From positions 3,927-67,926 of the forward strand of contig DITY01000060.1 in the NCBI GenBank assembly GCA_002422955.1: a stretch of DNA of 64,000 nt, read 5' to 3'. Origin of the DNA: Planctomycetaceae bacterium UBA6172. Lineage in GTDB: Bacteria > Planctomycetota > Planctomycetia > Pirellulales > Pirellulaceae. How positions within the stretch are numbered: the first letter of the stretch is position 1; every line of letters begins with the position of its first letter. This document shows positions 8,425-17,720 of the stretch, piece after piece. The notes under the pieces were generated by a model. That model was given only the letters and a program-made list of their open reading frames with translations, had not been told where the DNA came from and did not search any database. Both the position numbers and the translations under genes were made by a program.

Positions 8425-10506
8425 ATGAAAGTTGGTCTGCGACTGCTGTTGGTTTTTGGGATTGGCGTGGGCCTTGCCGGCGGTGATGGATTACGCGGCC
8501 AGGATGCCAGTGGTAAACCGCAGGTTGCCAAGGCGGTCGTCGCTCCGGTGTTGCCCGGTTCGTTGGTCGGTGGTTCGACGCCGCCGACGATGGTTCGCGA
8601 CTCGCTGCATCGCGAGGCCGCGGGGCATTTTGAAAAATGGCGACAGGACTATGAGTCGCGGACCGAGCCGCAGGCGATCGCCGACTACCAGGCCGGATTG
8701 CGGGCGGAGTTCATCGGGCGGATCGGCGGTTTACCAGGACCGGCTCCGCTGCGGCCGCAGGTAACCGGCACGATCCAGCGTCAGGGCTACACGGTTGAGA
8801 AGGTACTGTTCGAAAGCGGCCCACAATTCTACGTCACCGCCGGTCTGTTCTTACCCGATCCCGCCAAGTTTCCGCCCCCCTGGCCTGCCGTCGTGATCCT
8901 CTGCGGACATGCGGCCGAGGGCAAGTTGCAGTTGGGCTATCAGACCGGTGCGGCGCTGGCCGCGGCAAACGGCTTGGCGGCGATGGTTGTCGACCCGGTC
9001 GGCCAAGGGGAGCGAATGCAGGAGTTGGGAAAGGACGGAAAGCCGACGATTCCGGGGCCAACGACGGAACACACGGTATTGGGGACCGGCGCGATTTTGG
9101 TCGGCTGGAACACGGCCCGGTGGATGATCGGAGACGCGATTGCGGCGATCGACTACTTACAAACTCGCCCCGACATCCGCGGCGATCGGATCGGTTGCAT
9201 GGGCAACAGCGGTGGCGGAACGCAGACCTGTTACCTGATGGCGCTCGACGAGCGGATCGCGGCGGCAGCACCGAGCTGTTATGTAACCAGTTTTCGTCGG
9301 CTGTTGGAAACGATCGGTCCGCAGGATGCCGAGCAGAACATTTTCGGCCAGATCGCGATCGGGATGGATCACGCCGACTACCTGATGATGCGCGCGCCCA
9401 AACCGACGCTGGTCAATTGTGCGACGCGCGACTTCTTTGACATCGGCGGTACGTGGGGAGCGTTTCGTGATGCCAAGCGATTGTTCCAGCGTCTGGATGC
9501 GGGCCGTAACATCGAATTGGTCGAGGTCGACGCGACGCACGGTTGGCATCCGATGCTGCGACGGGCCAGCGTCCAGTTCATGGTTCAGCATCTGGCCGGT
9601 CGGATCGGTGATTTTGTCGAGCCCGAGATCGTGCCGCTGACGGCTCAGGAGATGAATGTCACGCCGGAAGGCCAGGTCTTGAGATTGGCCGGAGCGGTAT
9701 CCGCCTTCGACCAAGTTCGACAGGAGGCCAGCCGTTTGGCGGCGGAGCGAGCGGCAGCGAAGCCGTCTGCCGAGATGCTGCGTCAGACGGTGCGGCGGGT
9801 CGCCGGAATCCGCGACTTGGCGGACCTGGCCGAACCGGTGATCGAGCGGTTCGAGGCGGTGTCGATCGGAGCACTTACTTATGAGCGTCTGGCCCTGCGG
9901 ATCGGCGATGACATTTGGCTACCAGGCCTCTTAGCCCGTCCGCAAGCTGCCGCGGCCGGCGCGAAGGATGCCAAACCGACTGACAAGCGGGTCACCTTGC
10001 TGGTGATGGATGAGGGCAAGGCCGCCGTGGTGGGAGCGGGTGGCGAGGTGGAGCGTCGGGTGGCTGCGGGTGAGACGGTGTTGGCGATCGATCTTCGCGG
10101 CGTTGGTGAGACGAAACCCGAGGGCCAGCGCTGGTATCACCAGCGATTCGGGGCCAACGGTGGTAATTCGGTGCTCGCTTATCTGCTCGGTAAATCGCTG
10201 GTCGGAATCCGGGCGGAGGATTGCATCGTAGTGGCCCGCTGGCTGGGCCAATCCGAAGGTGTGCAACGGGTGGATGCGGTCGCCAGTCACGAGTTGACCA
10301 CGCCGCTATTGCATGCGGCGGCGGTGAAACCGGAGTTGTTCGGCGACTTGGAACTGCGCGGTGGTCTGGCCGCTTGGGCCGACGTGGTCGCGGACCCGGG
10401 GCGGGAAAATCAGGTGGCCGACTTGGTTCATGCCGGTTTGGTCTCCTACGATCTGCCCGATTTAGCGGAATTGATCCGCGGCCGTTTGACCCTTCGTGAC
10501 CGCTAA
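8425..10506 (+). CDS. Secreted tandem alpha/beta-hydrolase (acetyl-xylan-esterase-like)
   Basis: 693 residues with a signal peptide (KVGLRLLLVFGIGVGLAGG). The first half is an alpha/beta hydrolase: nucleophile elbow GNSGGG with S262, acid D336 in NCATRDFFDIGG and H372 in DATHGWHPML, which form a plausible catalytic triad. It resembles the acetyl xylan esterase/dienelactone hydrolase group. The second half (about 500-690) repeats the fold pattern (TLLVMDEGK, VLAIDLRGVGET, IVVARWLG), but the elbow position reads VASHELTTP with no GxSxG, so it is probably non-catalytic. ATG 8425 is chosen over an upstream in-frame start because it begins the signal peptide and has TGAGGT about 6 bases before. 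Likely removes ester groups from polysaccharides; substrate inferred only. Confidence 0.82.
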   Translation: MKVGLRLLLVFGIGVGLAGGDGLRGQDASGKPQVAKAVVAPVLPGSLVGGSTPPTMVRDSLHREAAGHFEKWRQDYESRTEPQAIADYQAGLRAEFIGRIGGLPGPAPLRPQVTGTIQRQGYTVEKVLFESGPQFYVTAGLFLPDPAKFPPPWPAVVILCGHAAEGKLQLGYQTGAALAAANGLAAMVVDPVGQGERMQELGKDGKPTIPGPTTEHTVLGTGAILVGWNTARWMIGDAIAAIDYLQTRPDIRGDRIGCMGNSGGGTQTCYLMALDERIAAAAPSCYVTSFRRLLETIGPQDAEQNIFGQIAIGMDHADYLMMRAPKPTLVNCATRDFFDIGGTWGAFRDAKRLFQRLDAGRNIELVEVDATHGWHPMLRRASVQFMVQHLAGRIGDFVEPEIVPLTAQEMNVTPEGQVLRLAGAVSAFDQVRQEASRLAAERAAAKPSAEMLRQTVRRVAGIRDLADLAEPVIERFEAVSIGALTYERLALRIGDDIWLPGLLARPQAAAAGAKDAKPTDKRVTLLVMDEGKAAVVGAGGEVERRVAAGETVLAIDLRGVGETKPEGQRWYHQRFGANGGNSVLAYLLGKSLVGIRAEDCIVVARWLGQSEGVQRVDAVASHELTTPLLHAAAVKPELFGDLELRGGLAAWADVVADPGRENQVADLVHAGLVSYDLPDLAELIRGRLTLRDR

Positions 10507-10667
10507 GCAGCGATGCGCCGCTCACCCGTCACGCCGCCGGGTTGACCGGGCTCGGGTATGATGATCGCCTCCTCCGGGAGCGTTGGTGGCTGTCGTCGCG
10601 GGTCACCGTTTCCGCGATCCCGCCGTCCCGCTGGTATTTCCTTCCATTGCAACAGGGTAAGACTTCG

Positions 10668-11783
10668 ATGCGTGCATCCTTGCGTCATGGGCCTAGACTT
10701 TCAGTCGTCAGGGTCAGCGGCTATTTGGCCGTATGCTCGGTGCTCTTTGGCGGTTTAGGGGCGATCGCGGCCGATACCCCTCAGACCAATCCCGCGGTCG
10801 TGGCATCGCGGTTCGTCTATGAGTCGGCGCCGTTTCCGGAGTGCCATGCATCGACGATTGCCGAGACGCCCAGCGGATTGGTTGCGGCTTGGTTTGGCGG
10901 AACGGCGGAGAAGGATCCGGATGTCGGCATTTGGGTCTCTCGGCATGACGGGACGGGCTGGTCGGCCCCGGTGGAGGTCGCCAATGGGATTCAGCACGCG
11001 ACCTTGAGGTGGCCCTGTTGGAATCCGGTGTTGTTTCGGGATGACGCTGGCCCGTTGGTGATGTTCTACAAGTGCGGCCCGAGCCCATCGACGTGGTGGG
11101 GGATGCGGACCGAATCGGCCGATGGGGGTGTGACGTGGAGCCGCCCCGAACGGATGCCCGACCAGATTTTGGGGCCGATCAAAAACAAGCCGGTCCGGTT
11201 GTCAGCGGGGGATTGGCTCTGTCCGACCAGTCACGAGACGGACGAGCGACCGAGTAAATGGACCGTGCATTTCGAGCGCACGGCGGACCGAGGTTTGACT
11301 TGGTCGCGCACCGCAGCGTTGAATGACGGTTTGGAAGTGGCAGCGATCCAGCCGAGCATTTTGCTGCACGCCGACGGTCAGTTGCAGGCGATCGGCCGAA
11401 CTCGCCAGGGGAAGATCTTTTCGATTCGGTCCAGTGATCAGGGCCACACCTGGGGCGAGATGGGTTTTCTCGACCTGCCCAATAGCAACTCGGGAACGGA
11501 CGCGGTCACGTTGCGGGACGGACGGCATTTGCTCGTCTACAACCACACCACACGAGGACGCAGCCCCTTGAATGTCGCCGTGTCGGCGGATGGCGAGCAT
11601 TGGGAAGCCGCGCTGGTGCTCGAGGACCAACCGGGCGAGTACAGCTATCCGGCCGTGATTCAGAAGGGCGATGGTCAGGTCGAGATCACCTACACCTGGA
11701 ACCGCAAGCGGATCAAGCATGTGACGGTGGACCTGAGTCGCTTGCGGCTGAGGCCGATCGTGGACGGCGTTTGGCCCGAGTGA
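10668..11783 (+). CDS. Secreted sialidase / BNR-repeat exo-glycosidase-like protein
   Basis: 371 residues with a signal peptide (VSGYLAVCSVLFGGLGAIAA). It shows the six-bladed sialidase layout with three Asp-boxes (S/T-x-D-x-G-x-T-W): SADGGVTW, TADRGLTW and SSDQGHTW. It also has the GLVAAWFGGTAEKDPDVGIWVS segment typical of the BNR_2 subgroup. In planctomycetes this subgroup is probably active on, or binds, sulfated or acidic glycans rather than host sialic acid. ATG 10668 is preferred because it starts the signal peptide. The preceding esterase-like gene, 160 bases upstream, is on the same strand and may share a role in glycan degradation. Confidence 0.85.
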   Translation: MRASLRHGPRLSVVRVSGYLAVCSVLFGGLGAIAADTPQTNPAVVASRFVYESAPFPECHASTIAETPSGLVAAWFGGTAEKDPDVGIWVSRHDGTGWSAPVEVANGIQHATLRWPCWNPVLFRDDAGPLVMFYKCGPSPSTWWGMRTESADGGVTWSRPERMPDQILGPIKNKPVRLSAGDWLCPTSHETDERPSKWTVHFERTADRGLTWSRTAALNDGLEVAAIQPSILLHADGQLQAIGRTRQGKIFSIRSSDQGHTWGEMGFLDLPNSNSGTDAVTLRDGRHLLVYNHTTRGRSPLNVAVSADGEHWEAALVLEDQPGEYSYPAVIQKGDGQVEITYTWNRKRIKHVTVDLSRLRLRPIVDGVWPE

Positions 11784-11915
11784 TGTTCGGAATCCGGCGG
11801 GCGGCCATGCCGGCCCGCGGCAATGGTCGCGGCGCTGTGCGTGCCGAGTCGCTACGGAACGTTGTGCTGTGTGTTCGCTGATTTCTACTTCCCTGATCCG
11901 TTTGGCTGATCGCAT

Positions 11916-14402
11916 ATGAGTTCCGTCCCTAGCGTTGAACAGTATGAGAAGCTGGCGTCCTTTTATTTGGGTCGTCGTTACGATTTGGCCGCGCAGCGGC
12001 TCACCGACGAACTGCTGATGTACGACGCCAAGGACCTCTGCACCCACGCGATGTGCATGGGGATGACCGGCAGCGGCAAGACCGGCCTGTGTTTGTCGCT
12101 GTTGGAGGAAGCGGCGATCGATGGTATCCCCGTCATCTGCGTCGATCCCAAAGGCGACTTGGCGAATCTGCTGCTCACTTTTCCGCAGTTGCGCCCGGAG
12201 GATTTCAAGGAGTGGTTGGAACCGGGCGAGGCCGCTCGCAAAGGGGTCTCGCTCGACGAATTGGCCGTGTCCACGGCGGATACCTGGCGCCAGGGTTTAG
12301 CGGCGTGGGGCCAGATGCCCGATCGGATCGGCAGATTTCGCGATAGCGTCGACATCGCCATTTACACGCCCGGGAGCAATGTCGGACTGCCACTGACGGT
12401 ACTCAAGAGCTTTGATGCTCCGCCGGCCGAGGTATTGAACGATGCCGATGCGTTGCGGGAACGGATTACCGGGTCGGCGTCGGGACTGCTGACGTTGATG
12501 GGGATCGATGCCGAGCCGTTGCTGTCGCCCGTACACATCCTGATTTCTTCATTGCTGGATGATTGTTGGCGCCAGGGCAAGAATGTCTCGGTCGCTGATT
12601 TGATCGGACTGATTCAGCGGCCGCCGATGCAGCGGGTGGGCGTGATGGATCTCGACACGTTCATGCCGCCGGCGGAGCGGACGAAGCTGGCGATGCAACT
12701 CAATAACCTCTTGGCGTCGCCTGCCTTTTCCACTTGGCTCGAAGGCGAGGCGTTGTCGATCGAACGGTTGTTGCACACGCCCGACGGTAAGCCGCGGCTG
12801 TCAATCCTTTCGATCGCGCACCTGAGCGACAGTGAGCGGATGTTTTTTCTCACCATCCTGCTCAACGAACTGGTCGCTTGGATGCGAACGCAGAGTGGCA
12901 CCGGCTCGCTTCGGGCGCTGTTCTACATGGATGAGATCGCCGGTTACTTTCCGCCAGTCCGCAACCCGCCCACCAAGCCGCCGATGTTGACGCTGCTCAA
13001 GCAGGCACGGGCTTTCGGTTTAGGGATCACGCTCGCGACCCAGAACCCTGTCGATTTGGATTACAAGGGCTTATCCAACATCGGCACTTGGTTCATCGGC
13101 CGCTTGCAGACCGAGCAAGACAAGGCCCGGGTGCTCGACGGCTTGGAGGGGGCTTCGACGCAAAGCGGAGCCGCATTTGACCGCAAGACGATGGAACGGA
13201 CCTTGTCGGGGCTTGCTAATCGGGTCTTCCTGATGAACAACGTGCATGAAGACGGCCCCACGGTCTTCCAAACTCGCTGGGCGCTGTCCTTTCTAGCGGG
13301 ACCCTTAGCCAAGGGACAAATCTCGAAGTTGATGGCGAACCGGAAGGCCGTGACTCGGTTCGCCTCAACGGCAGTGGCCGAGTCGCCGCGGGTTGAAGCG
13401 GGTGCGCCGACGATCGGCTCGCCAAGTCGTCCCGTCGCGCCATCGGGGATTGCCGAGCGGTTTCTGGCACCCGCGACCCCACCGCCGAGTGACGCGAAAT
13501 GCGTTTATCGTGCGGCGATTTTGGCGGAAGGATCTTTGCACTACGTGCGGGCGGGCGCGGGTGTTGATCACTGGGTCGATTATCACTGCTTGCTGCCTTG
13601 CGCGACCGGACTCCCCAAGGACCGCTGGGAAGCGGCGGTCGAGGTCGGCGACGATTTGATTCAGGAAACGGTCCCGCGAGACCGCTTTGCCTTTACGGAA
13701 CTGCCGCTGGAATTGATGTCCGCGTCGACGTTCAAGGATCTGGCAACGGAGTTCAGGGATTATTTGTATCGGCATCAGACGCTGAAACTCTACCGGTCCG
13801 TGGTCCTCCGCAAGTTCGCTCCGCTGGGCCTCAGTGAAGGCGAAGCCCGAGTCCATTTCGGTCAGGAGGTTCGCGAGTTGCGTGATCGGGAGACTGAAAA
13901 GATTCGAGCGAAGTATGCCGGCAAGGCACAGACGTTGGAAAAGTCGATTCGCGTTGCGGCTGAGCGGGCCGAGCGAGAACGGGTGGAACTCACGCAGGCG
14001 TCGATGGCGCCGGTGATTGATCTCGCATCATCGGTCCTGACGGCGTTTTTTGGAAGAAAAGGAAGCTCTCGAAGGTCGAGTGGCAAAGCGACCGCGGTGC
14101 TGAAGGGGGCCAGTCAGGCCGCCAAGCAGAAGGCGGACGCCGATCGTGCTGCCGAGGCGTTGCGGCAATTGAGCCTTGACCTGCAGGACTTGGAGCAGGC
14201 GGTCCAAGCGGAGATCGATGCGATGACCCGTGCTTACGACGTCAGTCGCATCGAGTTGGAAGAGGTCCTGGTGCGGCCTCGTAAGGGAGATCTGAAGACC
14301 AAGCCGCCGGTCCTGCTATGGACGCCCTGGCAAATCGATCCGCAGGGGCTTGCGATGCCGCTGTCTGGCGATGGCGGCTCATTGCGTGACCTGCGTCCCT
14401 GA
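11916..14402 (+). CDS. HerA/FtsK-like ATPase with C-terminal coiled coil
   Basis: 828 residues. Walker A GMTGSGKT (49-56) and Walker B LRALFYMDE (D339, E340) belong to the HerA-FtsK superfamily; the phrase ICVDPKGDLANL and the late TQNPVDLDYKGLSNIGTWFIGRLQT (arginine-finger region) match HerA-like DUF87/DUF853 proteins. After the ATPase core (to about 470) there is a linker, a conserved globular part (about 520-640), and a long charged coiled coil (about 640-790) rich in Glu, Lys and Ala. HerA proteins are DNA translocases, but neither NurA nor another nuclease gene lies beside it, and both flanks belong to other units. No signal peptide. The function beyond DNA-linked ATPase is unknown. Confidence 0.83.
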   Translation: MSSVPSVEQYEKLASFYLGRRYDLAAQRLTDELLMYDAKDLCTHAMCMGMTGSGKTGLCLSLLEEAAIDGIPVICVDPKGDLANLLLTFPQLRPEDFKEWLEPGEAARKGVSLDELAVSTADTWRQGLAAWGQMPDRIGRFRDSVDIAIYTPGSNVGLPLTVLKSFDAPPAEVLNDADALRERITGSASGLLTLMGIDAEPLLSPVHILISSLLDDCWRQGKNVSVADLIGLIQRPPMQRVGVMDLDTFMPPAERTKLAMQLNNLLASPAFSTWLEGEALSIERLLHTPDGKPRLSILSIAHLSDSERMFFLTILLNELVAWMRTQSGTGSLRALFYMDEIAGYFPPVRNPPTKPPMLTLLKQARAFGLGITLATQNPVDLDYKGLSNIGTWFIGRLQTEQDKARVLDGLEGASTQSGAAFDRKTMERTLSGLANRVFLMNNVHEDGPTVFQTRWALSFLAGPLAKGQISKLMANRKAVTRFASTAVAESPRVEAGAPTIGSPSRPVAPSGIAERFLAPATPPPSDAKCVYRAAILAEGSLHYVRAGAGVDHWVDYHCLLPCATGLPKDRWEAAVEVGDDLIQETVPRDRFAFTELPLELMSASTFKDLATEFRDYLYRHQTLKLYRSVVLRKFAPLGLSEGEARVHFGQEVRELRDRETEKIRAKYAGKAQTLEKSIRVAAERAERERVELTQASMAPVIDLASSVLTAFFGRKGSSRRSSGKATAVLKGASQAAKQKADADRAAEALRQLSLDLQDLEQAVQAEIDAMTRAYDVSRIELEEVLVRPRKGDLKTKPPVLLWTPWQIDPQGLAMPLSGDGGSLRDLRP

Positions 14403-14417
14403 GAATCACAGCGGACT

Positions 14418-17288
14418 CTACCGGGCGGCGTCATCGTAGATCGGCAGGTGACGGTAGTGGACTTCCAGCGACAGCAGATTGAGGGTGGTCAAATACAACC
14501 GACCGGCCAACAGGCCCCAGCGATCGGGGACCGGGCTCCGCGGGTCCCAACTTCCGGCTTGAGGACCCGTTTGGACCTGGCCGTCGATCAGGATGGGTTG
14601 GAGCTGTTGGCTCCAGTCCCGCCACCACTGCCCACCCATGTGAAACATGACCTGGGTGGCGTAGTACCAGTAGTAAGTATCGCGTTCGGGGTTGGAGGGG
14701 TCGCCGATCGCGGGCGGAAACTTGGCCAAATAATCCGCGGCGCTCCGCATGTCGGGATCGTCGCGTCGCCAGCCCGAATACATCCGCATCAGGATCGCCA
14801 CGGCGGTCATCGAGGGGGTGACTTCGCGACCGTGCGATTGCGCCGGGGTGTCGGGGGCGTAGGGGTTGTAGCGATACAGGTCGTTGCGGGAACGGCTCAT
14901 CCTGGCGGCGTCGAGCCAGCGATCGACACCTTGGTAGGTCGAGACGGGGACCGTCAAGCCGGCCAAGTCGCCGCTCTTGAGCGCCATCATCATCCACCCG
15001 CTGACGCTGGTATCGCTGCTGACTTGGGGTTGGTATCGCCAGCCGCCCCGTTGACGATGCTGGCTCTGGACGATGAAGTCGAGCGCCAGTTGGGCAGGTC
15101 CCCGGAGCGATTCGTCACGGGTCATCCCATAGGCTTCGCACAGGGCCAGTGCGGCGATGCCGTGAGAATAGAGCGCGACACTTTGATCGCTGCTCGGGTC
15201 TTCTCGCTGGTAAAGATTGCCGTCGGGCTGTTGCATCGCGAGCAGCGCTTGCAGGCCGCGAGAGACGACTGGGGCATAGCGATGTTGCTGGTGTGTGTAG
15301 CCGGCTCCCTGAAAGGCCAACAGGCATAAGCCGGTCGCCGCCGTATCACTCCTGAGCGATACCGGCTCGCCATGGCCCTGCAGCGACCAGTGGCCATCGG
15401 CGGCTTGGCGTGTGGCCAGAAACCGAAGTCCGCGTTCGATCGCTTGCTCGGCTTCTGGGCCGATGACGGTCGAGGGGCTGGGCAGGCCACCTCCGCTGGT
15501 CCGCATCAACCGAGGACGAAAGATCTCGGGAGCGGCGAGCTGATCTCCGGCCGCTCGCATCGGGCTTCCGGCGGCTGGGCCGCGACGAGGGTTGGGACGG
15601 ACGGAAATGTCTCCGATCTGGGGGGCCTGTTGGGCGGGTCGTGCTAGCCCCACGCGGTCCGCCGGCGTCTTTCCCAAGCCGCCGAGACCGAGCGGGAGCG
15701 TGGCCTTGAGGTCCAGGTTCGTCTCGCTGGGCTGGGTATTAGCGGCACTCAGGCCAGGCCGTGAGCTGGAGCGATTGGCCGCATCGGCAGGGCCGATTCG
15801 AGCCGTCGGATCGTTGTTTGAGGAGGTCTGGCTATCGGTCGTCAATTTCGCGGCCATGGCGGTGGCAGCGGCCAGATCGGTTCCGACGACCGATCCGTCC
15901 AGGGCCGGAATGGGCGAGATGGGGAGACGGTTAGCCCCACGCGATCGCGGCGCTCGAAACTGGGTGGATGCGATCGACTCGGCGGCACCGGCGGCAATGT
16001 TCGGCAGATCCTGCTTGAGGTTCGGCATCACGTTCGGAACGCGGGATACTTCCGCGGTGGGACGTGGATCGGGTTGACTCGGGGCTTGATCACTCAGGTC
16101 GAGACTGAGTTCGGAGCCGATCGACCGAGAGACTCGCGTCGGCGGCAGGTCGCTTGGCGAGAGCGGCCGGTCGACCAAGGGCTTCGGGTTTGCGACTGTG
16201 ATGGGGATGGCCGCGGGAGTCGAACCGGCCGGGTTGAGCATCTGAGGGTTTGACAGCGTTGTTCGCGAAGGGGGCGCGGATGCTGGCCCGATCTGGGGCA
16301 ATCCGTCTGGCTGAGCAAATCGTGTCGGCGGTGGCGACGAATCGCTGCGCAAGGGCGCGGTACTGGGAATCGCGTTGTCGGGAAGTTCCCAGTCGGTAGG
16401 CACGGCCGCGGCGTTAGGGGGACGCGAAGGCGCGGCGACTGCTTCGAGCGGCCGATCGTCGGCTTCGGGGGTGGACGAGTTGGCGGCGGGGGCAGCGGGG
16501 ATGTCGATCGGAGCAGTGTCTGCGGCGGGGCTCCTGTCGGGCGAGATCTTGCCGACATTGCGCGACAACTCGCCGAGCGCATCGGCCGGGATCGGAAGTG
16601 CCGATTCCGTCAACGCTCGCTCGAGCAGTTCGCGTTGGCTCTCTGGCAGCGGCGGATCGGCCTGGGCGGGAAACTCGAGTTCGGGGCTCGGTTGATCTTG
16701 GGGCGGGAGGAGGGGGCGGTCTCGCGGTTTCAGAGCGGATGCAGTGTCCTCCGATGCGACCGGCTGGGTCCAGTCGGGTCGGGACGCCCGGGGGTTCGGT
16801 TTCGTGAATAGGTAATCGGGAACGGCCTTGCGTTGGACGACCCGCTCGGGCCGTCCGCCGCTGAGCGATTCCGGCAGATAGCGTCCGAAGACGATCACAT
16901 TGACCGCCATCAACAGCAGTCCCAGGTGGAGGACGATGCTGGCCAGAAAACCGAGTTGGGCGGACTGTTCGAAAAATCGGGACGCGATGAACCTCGACAC
17001 CAACGACAGGCCGATGATGCCAATCGCAATCACCGCAACGTAGGTCCAGCCGTTGTAGAGCGGTCGTGGGTCGTCAAACCGAAGCTGAAAGCTGATCATA
17101 TAACCAGCCAACACCCCCAAAACGCCCAAGCCGACGTCCAAGGGCCACATCCTTTCGGATGGTAATCGCGATGGTTCGGTTGGGGTTGAAGGGTTCATTA
17201 AAGGCTGCTCGCTGTGTGCCGCTTGGGGCAATGCGATCGAAATCGGCCGAGTGCGAGTGGGGCGTCGGTCGTCATCCGCATCGCTCAA
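14418..17288 (-). CDS. Membrane-anchored alpha/alpha-toroid protein with Pro-rich linker
   Basis: 956 residues. Three N-terminal membrane helices (about 47-65, 80-103 and 112-138) should place the rest outside the cytoplasm. Residues about 150-625 are low-complexity, rich in Pro, Ser, Ala and Asp. The last 320 residues are a prenyltransferase/squalene-oxidase-type repeat domain: ERGLRFLATRQAADGHW, RGLQALLAMQQPDGNLY, LDFIVQSQHRQRGGWRY. The polycyclising DxDD motif is not seen, so a cyclase role is unlikely. The gene starts with TTG overlapping the exbD stop (TTGA), which shows translational coupling; an internal ATG at 17198 is an alternative start. As last gene of the TPR-ExbB-ExbD operon it occupies the place of TonB or TolA and has the same general plan. 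Confidence 0.85.
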   Translation of the reverse strand: MSDADDDRRPTRTRPISIALPQAAHSEQPLMNPSTPTEPSRLPSERMWPLDVGLGVLGVLAGYMISFQLRFDDPRPLYNGWTYVAVIAIGIIGLSLVSRFIASRFFEQSAQLGFLASIVLHLGLLLMAVNVIVFGRYLPESLSGGRPERVVQRKAVPDYLFTKPNPRASRPDWTQPVASEDTASALKPRDRPLLPPQDQPSPELEFPAQADPPLPESQRELLERALTESALPIPADALGELSRNVGKISPDRSPAADTAPIDIPAAPAANSSTPEADDRPLEAVAAPSRPPNAAAVPTDWELPDNAIPSTAPLRSDSSPPPTRFAQPDGLPQIGPASAPPSRTTLSNPQMLNPAGSTPAAIPITVANPKPLVDRPLSPSDLPPTRVSRSIGSELSLDLSDQAPSQPDPRPTAEVSRVPNVMPNLKQDLPNIAAGAAESIASTQFRAPRSRGANRLPISPIPALDGSVVGTDLAAATAMAAKLTTDSQTSSNNDPTARIGPADAANRSSSRPGLSAANTQPSETNLDLKATLPLGLGGLGKTPADRVGLARPAQQAPQIGDISVRPNPRRGPAAGSPMRAAGDQLAAPEIFRPRLMRTSGGGLPSPSTVIGPEAEQAIERGLRFLATRQAADGHWSLQGHGEPVSLRSDTAATGLCLLAFQGAGYTHQQHRYAPVVSRGLQALLAMQQPDGNLYQREDPSSDQSVALYSHGIAALALCEAYGMTRDESLRGPAQLALDFIVQSQHRQRGGWRYQPQVSSDTSVSGWMMMALKSGDLAGLTVPVSTYQGVDRWLDAARMSRSRNDLYRYNPYAPDTPAQSHGREVTPSMTAVAILMRMYSGWRRDDPDMRSAADYLAKFPPAIGDPSNPERDTYYWYYATQVMFHMGGQWWRDWSQQLQPILIDGQVQTGPQAGSWDPRSPVPDRWGLLAGRLYLTTLNLLSLEVHYRHLPIYDDAAR

Positions 17289-17713
17289 TTTGCGCCGAGA
17301 GGGCCGTCGCGGGTGGTAACGGAGTAATCGGTTATGCCGGCTTGATTGCAGAGGTCCATCACGTTGACGACGGGTTGAAACGACGCGGAGGCGTCCGCGC
17401 GGATAATCACCGATTGATTGACCGGATTATTGACGACCGCGGACGCCAACACGCGGCGGAGTTCCTCGAAGTTGGTCGGTTGTCCGCGGAGGTATACGTT
17501 GCCTTGAGCGTCCACGTCGACGACGATTTCGCGCGGGCGATGGATCATCGGCGCGGCGCTGGTTGCCGATGGGAGGACGATGTTGAGCCGACGTTCTTCT
17601 TCCTCGAAACGGCTGGTCACGAGGAAGAATATCAGCAGCAGGAACACGACGTCGATCAACGGTGTCAGGCTGAGGTTAGCGACGACGCCGGAACGCTTGA
17701 TCGAAACGGCCAT
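17285..17713 (-). CDS. exbD: ExbD/TolR-type proton-channel protein
   Basis: 142 residues. One membrane helix, LSLTPLIDVVFLLLIFFLV, carries the essential Asp (D21) that conducts protons with ExbB/TolQ. It is followed by a periplasmic domain ending in VMDLCNQAGITDYSV, typical of ExbD/TolR. ATG 17713 is chosen because it places the helix at residues 14-34, as in homologues. It begins 8 bases after exbB ends and overlaps the next gene by 4 bases, so it is clearly an operon member. It should work with the ExbB protein to turn proton flow into movement of a partner arm. Confidence 0.95.
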   Translation of the reverse strand: MAVSIKRSGVVANLSLTPLIDVVFLLLIFFLVTSRFEEEERRLNIVLPSATSAAPMIHRPREIVVDVDAQGNVYLRGQPTNFEELRRVLASAVVNNPVNQSVIIRADASASFQPVVNVMDLCNQAGITDYSVTTRDGPLGAN

Positions 17714-17720
17714 GGCATCC

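Noticed and set aside
11916..14402. Defence island
   Set aside because: A HerA-like ATPase alone is not enough; neighbours are a sialidase and an envelope operon, with no nuclease, toxin or mobile element.
14448..15329. Plus-strand open frame of 293 codons opposite the toroid domain
   Set aside because: Antisense to a strongly patterned repeat domain; no export or domain pattern of its own.
14418..17288. True squalene/hopene cyclase
   Set aside because: Toroid repeats are present but the DxDD protonation motif is not seen, and the protein is membrane-anchored with a long disordered linker.
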